Positions 24,901-28,820 of a stretch of DNA of 28,820 nucleotides are shown in pieces (position 1 is the first letter of the stretch; every line of letters begins with the position of its first letter). The notes under the pieces were generated by a model. That model was not told the origin of the DNA. It ran no database searches and worked only from the letters and a program-made list of their open reading frames with translations. Source of the stretch: JAVBJV01 sp031546815. Its GTDB lineage: Bacteria; Pseudomonadota; Alphaproteobacteria; Acetobacterales; Acetobacteraceae. The stretch lies in contig JAVBJV010000040.1 of assembly GCA_031546815.1 (NCBI GenBank), positions 1 through 28,820 on the forward strand, written 5' to 3'. A program made the position numbers and the translations under genes.

Positions 24901-25713
24901 CCGCACTTCGGTGTAGAAATGCGCATCCGGTGTGCGTGTCTGCGGGACGTTCGATCCCCACAGCATCAGGAAGCCCGCGTTATACCAGTCGGCGCTTTCC
25001 GGCACGTCGGTCTGCTCACCCCAGGTCTGCGGTGAGGCCGGCGGCAGATCGCAATACCAGTCGTAGAACGACATGCACACGCCGCCCAGCAGCGACAGGT
25101 AACGCGCACCTGCCGCATAGGACACCATCGACATCGCAGGAATGGGGGAGAACCCGATCACGCGATCCGGCCCATACGTCTTGGCCGTATAGGCGTTGGC
25201 GGAGGCGATAATCTCGTTCACTTCGTCCCAGGTCGCGCGGACAAAGCCACCCAGTCCGCGCTTCTTGGTGTAGGAGTCACGCTTGGCCTTGTCCTCGACG
25301 ATCGAGGCCCAGGCGGCCACCGGCGTGCGCACCGCGCGTGCTTCACGCCACAGGCGCAGCAGGCGCGAACGCACCATCGGGTATTTTACGCGATTGCCCG
25401 AATACAGATACCAGCTGTAGCTGGCCCCACGTGCACAGCCGCGCGGTTCGTGGTTCGGAAGATCCGGGCGTGTGCGCGGATAATCCGTCTGCTGGGTTTC
25501 CCACGTGACGATCCCGCCCTTGACGTAGATCTTCCACGAGCAGGATCCCGTGCAGTTCACCCCGTGCGTCGACCGTGCGATCGTGTCGTGCTGCCAGCGT
25601 TTGCGGTAGCCATCCTCCCAGGAGCGGTCCTCCTGGGTGGTGATGCCATGGCCGTTTGAGAATTCCTCAACGTTCTTTTTGAAGAACGTCAATCGATCGA
25701 GTAGGTGGCCCAT
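21943..25713 (-). CDS. narG: Respiratory nitrate reductase alpha subunit (molybdenum catalytic subunit)
   Basis: 1256 residues, very close to E. coli NarG throughout. The FS0 cluster site is His50, Cys54, Cys58 (STHGVNCTGSCSWKIY) and Cys93 (EPRGCARG). The molybdenum ligand region is YDWYCDLPPASPQTWGEQ; Asp221 there should correspond to the Mo-ligating Asp222 of E. coli. WGSNVPQTRTPDAHF and CGCVGQSGGGWSHYVGQEK are bis-MGD binding segments. It reduces nitrate to nitrite in the cytoplasm. It begins MGHLLDRLTFFKK, so there is only a vestigial Tat-like N-terminus and no export. A strong GGGGGAG binding site overlaps the end of narK, 11 bases upstream. No active-site residue appears lost. Confidence 0.98.
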   Translation of the reverse strand: MGHLLDRLTFFKKNVEEFSNGHGITTQEDRSWEDGYRKRWQHDTIARSTHGVNCTGSCSWKIYVKGGIVTWETQQTDYPRTRPDLPNHEPRGCARGASYSWYLYSGNRVKYPMVRSRLLRLWREARAVRTPVAAWASIVEDKAKRDSYTKKRGLGGFVRATWDEVNEIIASANAYTAKTYGPDRVIGFSPIPAMSMVSYAAGARYLSLLGGVCMSFYDWYCDLPPASPQTWGEQTDVPESADWYNAGFLMLWGSNVPQTRTPDAHFYTEVRYKGTKSVVVCPDYSEASKFADMWISVKQGTDAALAMAMGHVMLREYHVDRQVPYFQDYVKRYTDMPMLVRLVEQDGKLVAERMLRASDFDGSLSETNNPEWKTVAFDEKSGQLVVPNGSVGFRWGEQGKWNLESRESRGADVDLRLSFDTSNDGMVDVAFPYFGNIEHDHFTGTDHPSVLMRRIPVKKLKLADGEAMVATVYDLFLANYGVDRGFGGEHVAKSFDENVPYTPAWAEIITGVKRDQIIQTAREFATNAEKTNGRSMIIIGAAMNHWYHMDMNYRGVINMLVMCGCVGQSGGGWSHYVGQEKLRPQSGWAPLTFALDWARPSRQQNSTSFWYAHTDQWRYETLNIGEIVSPTAPKGQWDGSIIDYNVRAERMGWLPSAPQLQQNPLEVSKLAAAAGMEAKDYVAQSLKSGDLRMSCEDPDNPKNWPRNLFVWRSNLLGSSGKGHEYFLKHLLGTSHGVMGKDLGEMGAQKPHEVEWHEDAPEGKLDLLVTLDFRMSTTCVYSDIVLPTATWYEKDDMNTSDMHPFIHPLTAAVNPVWESRTDWNIYKGLAKAFSNVAPEVLGVEKDVVLTPIMHDSPGEIAQPFDVKDWKRGEIDPIPGKTMPQVTVIERDYPNLYKRFTSLGPLMDKVGNNGKGIAWNTQHEVEFLKELNGVVTEEGPTKGLVRIETAIDAAEIILSLAPETNGEVAVKAWASLGKATGREHTHLAVPKEDEKIRFRDIVAQPRKIISSPIWSGLESEKVCYNACYTNVHELIPWRTLSGRQQLYQDHLWMRAFGEALCVYRPPIDTRTVNPVINSKPNGNKPIVLNFLTPHQKWGIHSTYTDNLLMLTLSRGGPIVWISEDDAKLGGIVDNDWIEVFNTNGALVARAVVSQRVKNGTAMMYHAQEKITNVPGSEMTGQRGGIHNSVTRAVLKPTHMIGGYAQLSYGFNYYGTVGSNRDEFVAVRKMSNIDWLDTPNEDQPEPLSVQPPVAKEAAE

Positions 25714-25724
25714 TAGTCTCCCCC

Positions 25725-28478
25725 TTATTCTGCAGCAGAATGAACGTTTGCGGATGCCGTCCGTGCACGTTCAACATCGTAAAGAAGCCCGCCCTTGCGG
25801 GTGTAGAAAAGCCAGGTGACGATCAGGCAGCTCACATAGAAGATGATGCTGCCCCACAGTGCCGCCTGCGGTCCACCTGTCATGCTAATCGATGTGCCGT
25901 AGCTCATCGGGATGAAGAACGCACCGTACGCTGCGATCGCCGAACTGAAGCCGATAATCGAAGCCGATTCTTTTTCCGCCTGACGCTGACGCGCCACCGG
26001 ATCCGCGCCCGGCATCAGCCGGTTCATGTCCTTCGCCATAATAGCGGGGATCATCTGGAAGGTCGAAGCATTCCCAACCCCGGTTGCAAAGAACAGCAAC
26101 AGGAAGCAGGCGAAGAAGCCATAGAATGCATGCGGCTCATGCTTGATGCCGACGAAGTAGAGTACGCCACCCGCGCCGATCATCATCAGGATGAACACCC
26201 AGATCGTTACACGGCCACCGCCCCAGCGATCCGAGATCCAACCGGTGAACGCGCGCGACACGGCGCCGACGAGCGGGCCAAGGAACACGTAGCTCAGCGC
26301 ATTCACTTCGGGGAACTGCGTCTTGGTCAGCAGCGGGAACGCCGCCGAGAAGCCGATGAACGACCCGAATGTGCCCGTGTAGAGCCAGCACATCAGCCAG
26401 TTATGCTTGCGACGGAAGATCACCGCCTGATCCGAGAACGACGCCTTCATCGAGCCGATATCGTTCATCCAGAACCACGCTGCCGTCGCGCTGAGTGCAA
26501 TGAACGGCACCCAGATATAGCCCGCGTTCTGCAGCCACTGTGTGGTCTGCACACCAGCCGGCGAGGTCAGCGTTACCGGAGAACCACCCAGCGATCCGAA
26601 GATGCCCATGGTGATGACGATCGGCACCAGGAACTGCATCACGCTGACGCCCAGGTTGCCAACACCGGCATTGATGGCCAGCGCATTGCCCTTTTCGCGC
26701 TTCGGGAAGAAGAACGAGATGTTCGACATCGACGACGCGAAGTTACCACCACCGAAGCCGCACAGCAGCGCCAGCAGCACGAACACCCAGTAGGGCGTGG
26801 TCGGGTTCTGGATCACGAAGCCGATCCCGAGTGCCGGAATAATCAGCGACCAGGTGCTGAGTGTGGTCCACAGACGCCCACCGAAGATCGGCACGACGAA
26901 CGAGTAGAAGATACGCAGCGTCGCACCGCACAGGCCTGGCAACGCCGTCAGCCAGAACAGCTGCGAGGTGGTGAAGTTGAAGCCCGCCTGCGGCAGCTTC
27001 GCCACCACCATCGACCAGACCATCCACACCGAGAACGCCAGCAGCAGACAGCACACCGACACCGTTAGGTTACGCCGCGCAATCGGCTTGCCGGTGCTTT
27101 CCCAGAATGCGGGGTCTTCCGGGCGCCAGTCCATCAGCGTGGCGGCACTCAGTGCGCCCTGCTGTTCGACACCATGGATCGGCTGCATTTCCGGCAGCTC
27201 CGGAAGTTTCGCCAGCACGTCTCCAGCTGCTTCACGTTCCATCTGCCGGATCGAGAAGTGCATCCATATCAGCGAGAGCGCGACAATCGCGAACAGCAGC
27301 ATGAAGCAGGTGCTCCAGATCCCTGTCTGGTCCACCAGCCAGCCAAAGACGATCGGCAGAATGAACCCGCCCAGACCGCCCATCAGACCAACCAGACCGC
27401 CAACCGCACCCACGCTCTTCGGATAGTAAACGGGGATGTGCTTGTAGACGGCGGCCTTACCCAAGCTCATGAAGAAGCCGAGCACGAAGGCAACGACAAT
27501 GAACGGAATCAGCCCGATCGCGATGCTGTATGTCACCGGCCCATTCGCGCCCTGGCTGACAAATTCGGTCGGCGGGTAGGACAGGATGAAGCAGCAAACG
27601 GTCGAGACGATGAACGTCCAGTACATCACACGCCGCGCGCCGTATTTATCGGACAGCACGCCGCCATAGATGCGGAACAGGCTGGCCGGGATGGAATACG
27701 CCGCGGCAATCATGCCGGCGCTCTGCACCGTCAAGCCATACACGCCCATCAGATATTTCGGCAGCCACAGCGACAGCGCGACGAACGCGCCAAACACGAA
27801 GAAATAGTACAGCGAAAAGCGCCAGACCTGCACGTTCTTCAGCGGTTCGAGTTCCAGCCAGGCGCTCTGCGGCTTGATGCCTTTGGCGCGGCGTTCGACG
27901 ATGACGGGGTCTTCGTCGGTCAGGAACCAGAACGCGATGGCCATCAGCACCAGACCGGCGGCCCAGATATACGCCACCGTGTTCCAGCCCCAGGCCACCA
28001 TCACGAATGGCGCACAGAACTTGGTCACCGCCGCACCGACGTTACCCGCACCGAACACACCCAGCGCCGTGCCCTGCTTGCCCGCCGGATACCAACGCGA
28101 AACATAGGCAATACCAACCGCGAACGACCCACCGGCAATACCCACACCAGCGCCCGCAAGCAGCATCTGCGGATACGTATGCGCCCACGACAACAGGAAA
28201 GTCGCGACCGCTGCCGCCAGCATGACAAAGGTGAAAACACGGCGACCGCCATACTGGTCGGTCCAGATACCCAGCGGCACGCGAATCAGCGAGCCAACCA
28301 GAATCGGCATCCCCGCCATCAAGCCGAACTGAGCATTGTTCAGTCCCAGTTCGTCTTTGATTCGGATGCCGATGATGGCGAAAATAGTCCACACTGCAAA
28401 GCAGACAGTGAATGCGGCGGCGGACCCCCACATTGCCCTGTTCTGCTGTCCAGGGGTTACTCCTTCGGAAACGCTCAT
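25725..28478 (-). CDS. narK: NarK1-NarK2 fusion nitrate/nitrite transporter
   Basis: 917 residues containing two complete MFS transporters in one chain, about 24 membrane segments. The first half (about 1-411) has the NarK1 features GAGNVGAAVTKF and AAVYKHIPVYYPKSVGAVGG. A soluble linker (about 412-465) follows. The second half (about 466-917) has the NarK2 features GGGNFASSMSNISFFFPKREKGNALAINAGVGNLGVS. In Paracoccus denitrificans, where the same fusion is known, the NarK1 half acts as a proton-coupled nitrate importer and NarK2 as a nitrate/nitrite exchanger. It is first gene of the nar run, 11 bases before narG. AAAGG precedes the ATG. Upstream lies an AT-rich control region with FNR-like sites. 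Confidence 0.96.
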   Translation of the reverse strand: MSVSEGVTPGQQNRAMWGSAAAFTVCFAVWTIFAIIGIRIKDELGLNNAQFGLMAGMPILVGSLIRVPLGIWTDQYGGRRVFTFVMLAAAVATFLLSWAHTYPQMLLAGAGVGIAGGSFAVGIAYVSRWYPAGKQGTALGVFGAGNVGAAVTKFCAPFVMVAWGWNTVAYIWAAGLVLMAIAFWFLTDEDPVIVERRAKGIKPQSAWLELEPLKNVQVWRFSLYYFFVFGAFVALSLWLPKYLMGVYGLTVQSAGMIAAAYSIPASLFRIYGGVLSDKYGARRVMYWTFIVSTVCCFILSYPPTEFVSQGANGPVTYSIAIGLIPFIVVAFVLGFFMSLGKAAVYKHIPVYYPKSVGAVGGLVGLMGGLGGFILPIVFGWLVDQTGIWSTCFMLLFAIVALSLIWMHFSIRQMEREAAGDVLAKLPELPEMQPIHGVEQQGALSAATLMDWRPEDPAFWESTGKPIARRNLTVSVCCLLLAFSVWMVWSMVVAKLPQAGFNFTTSQLFWLTALPGLCGATLRIFYSFVVPIFGGRLWTTLSTWSLIIPALGIGFVIQNPTTPYWVFVLLALLCGFGGGNFASSMSNISFFFPKREKGNALAINAGVGNLGVSVMQFLVPIVITMGIFGSLGGSPVTLTSPAGVQTTQWLQNAGYIWVPFIALSATAAWFWMNDIGSMKASFSDQAVIFRRKHNWLMCWLYTGTFGSFIGFSAAFPLLTKTQFPEVNALSYVFLGPLVGAVSRAFTGWISDRWGGGRVTIWVFILMMIGAGGVLYFVGIKHEPHAFYGFFACFLLLFFATGVGNASTFQMIPAIMAKDMNRLMPGADPVARQRQAEKESASIIGFSSAIAAYGAFFIPMSYGTSISMTGGPQAALWGSIIFYVSCLIVTWLFYTRKGGLLYDVERARTASANVHSAAE

Positions 28479-28553
28479 GGCTTGGCCTTTGCTGCTCTTC
28501 AGGCACGGTTGTTCGTGTCCTGGGGACCTTTTCAGCTATTCAGGCGTATTGGA

Positions 28554-28567
28554 TTGATCCTACTCAA
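28554..28567 (-). promoter_or_regulatory. FNR-like box, probably for narK
   Basis: The + strand reads TTGATCCTACTCAA. This differs from the FNR/ANR consensus TTGAT-N4-ATCAA at one position. Its centre is about 82 bases before the narK ATG, a fitting distance for an activator site in front of a promoter with a leader of about 40 bases. I could not assign a convincing -10 hexamer for narK. Confidence 0.5.
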
Positions 28568-28596
28568 TATTCATGATGGAAAATCAGAAAAAAATA

Positions 28597-28613
28597 CGAA
28601 TTAGACTAATTCG
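28597..28613. repeat. Perfect 17-base palindrome, unknown operator candidate
   Basis: CGAATTAGACTAATTCG has 8-base arms that are perfect complements around a single central A. It lies in the middle of the divergent narK/regulator gap, between the two FNR-like sites. It does not match FNR, NarL or Pho consensus. There is no U/T-run to make it a terminator. Confidence 0.6.
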
Positions 28614-28664
28614 ACTTATGATTTAGTAAATAATCAACTAGCAATTTATTTAAGTTCGTTTGCC

Positions 28665-28684
28665 AATTTGACTTTAGTCAAATT
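28665..28684. promoter_or_regulatory. Perfect CRP/FNR-family palindrome in front of the regulator gene
   Basis: AATTTGACTTTAGTCAAATT is a 20-base sequence with perfect 8-base arms and a 4-base centre, and contains TTGAC-N4-GTCAA. This is the geometry bound by FNR/DNR/NarR-class proteins. It ends 36 bases before the regulator ATG. Candidate -10 hexamers TATATT (28684-28689) and TACTAT (28693-28698) follow, so a bound protein would cover the -35 region or spacer. Autoregulation, more likely repression, is inferred. Confidence 0.65.
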
Positions 28685-28720
28685 ATATTGCATACTATTT
28701 ATTAACAGGAGGCAACATTT

Positions 28721-28820
28721 ATGCGAGGACCGGATTCTGAAGCGGTAAAATCCCTCGACCTGTTCGCCGATATGCCGGACGATCAGTTCGACGTGATGAT
28801 GCAGGCGGCCTTCCTGCAAC
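28721..28820 (+). CDS. CRP/FNR-family transcriptional regulator, N-terminal start only
   Basis: Only the first 33 codons are present; the gene runs off the window. AGGAGG at 28707-28712 sits 8 bases before the ATG. The visible protein has SLDLFADMPDDQFDVMMQAAFLQ, the usual opening of CRP/FNR-family regulators (an LF-x-L/M-P turn followed by an amphipathic helix before the cyclic-nucleotide-binding fold). No N-terminal cysteine cluster precedes it, which argues against a classical oxygen-sensing FNR and for a NarR/DNR/NNR-type protein. It is divergent from narK, as narR is next to narKGHJI in Paracoccus. The family call from so short a piece is tentative. Confidence 0.62.
   Translation, partial: MRGPDSEAVKSLDLFADMPDDQFDVMMQAAFLQ

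Noticed and set aside
28625..28650. Possible IHF site around AATCAACTAG
   Set aside because: The first half matches WATCAA, but the TTR element is missing at the required spacing.
1..28820. CRISPR arrays, insertion sequences, prophage genes or integration sites
   Set aside because: I saw no direct-repeat/spacer pattern, transposase, integrase or duplicated tRNA end; the tRNA-Val gene is intact with no adjacent mobile gene.

Overview
The window is 28.8 kb of GC-rich, densely coding bacterial chromosome with essentially no intergenic waste. Gene content (TamA/TamB, a glmU-glmS pair, pstSCAB-phoU-phoB, a NarK1-NarK2 fusion ahead of narGHJI, and a CRP/FNR-type regulator divergent from narK) points to an alphaproteobacterium. 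An Acetobacteraceae or other Rhodospirillales member is my best guess, but no taxonomic marker here proves it. It can probably respire nitrate.

Layout. Positions 1-4726 are on the + strand: the end of tamA, tamB (1-base overlap), and a small secreted protein of unknown function. From 4713 to 28478 every protein gene is on the - strand. Reading this block from its far end (its direction of transcription), it starts at 28478 with narK-narG-narH-narJ-narI-ppiC-orf97-hemerythrin-like-carbonic anhydrase-moaA-TauE/SafE permease-mogA (14.2 kb, 12 genes, mostly overlapping or less than 20 bases apart). Next comes pstS-pstC-pstA-pstB-phoU-phoB, with a near-perfect Pho box directly against the mogA stop codon. 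A tRNA-Val(CAC) gene on the + strand separates this from glmU-glmS-ApbA/PanE-like reductase. At the right edge a CRP/FNR-family regulator begins on the + strand and is cut by the window end.

How the genes work together. The nar block encodes a complete membrane-bound nitrate reductase with its transporter and chaperones, plus two steps of molybdenum cofactor synthesis (MoaA first, MogA last). Four less expected proteins ride in the same run: a cytoplasmic parvulin, an unrecognised 97-residue protein, a hemerythrin-like diiron protein and a beta-carbonic anhydrase. The pst-pho block is a standard phosphate-starvation uptake and signalling operon, without phoR in the window. glmU-glmS supply UDP-GlcNAc for the cell envelope.

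The most interesting untranslated DNA is the AT-rich 242-base narK/regulator gap. It holds a perfect TTGAC-N4-GTCAA palindrome, a weaker FNR-like box and an unexplained 17-base palindrome. A second point of interest is a perfect hairpin between glmS and the reductase gene that puts the Shine-Dalgarno sequence in its loop. No insertion sequence, prophage, CRISPR array or rRNA was seen, and no gene-free stretch exceeds 300 bases.
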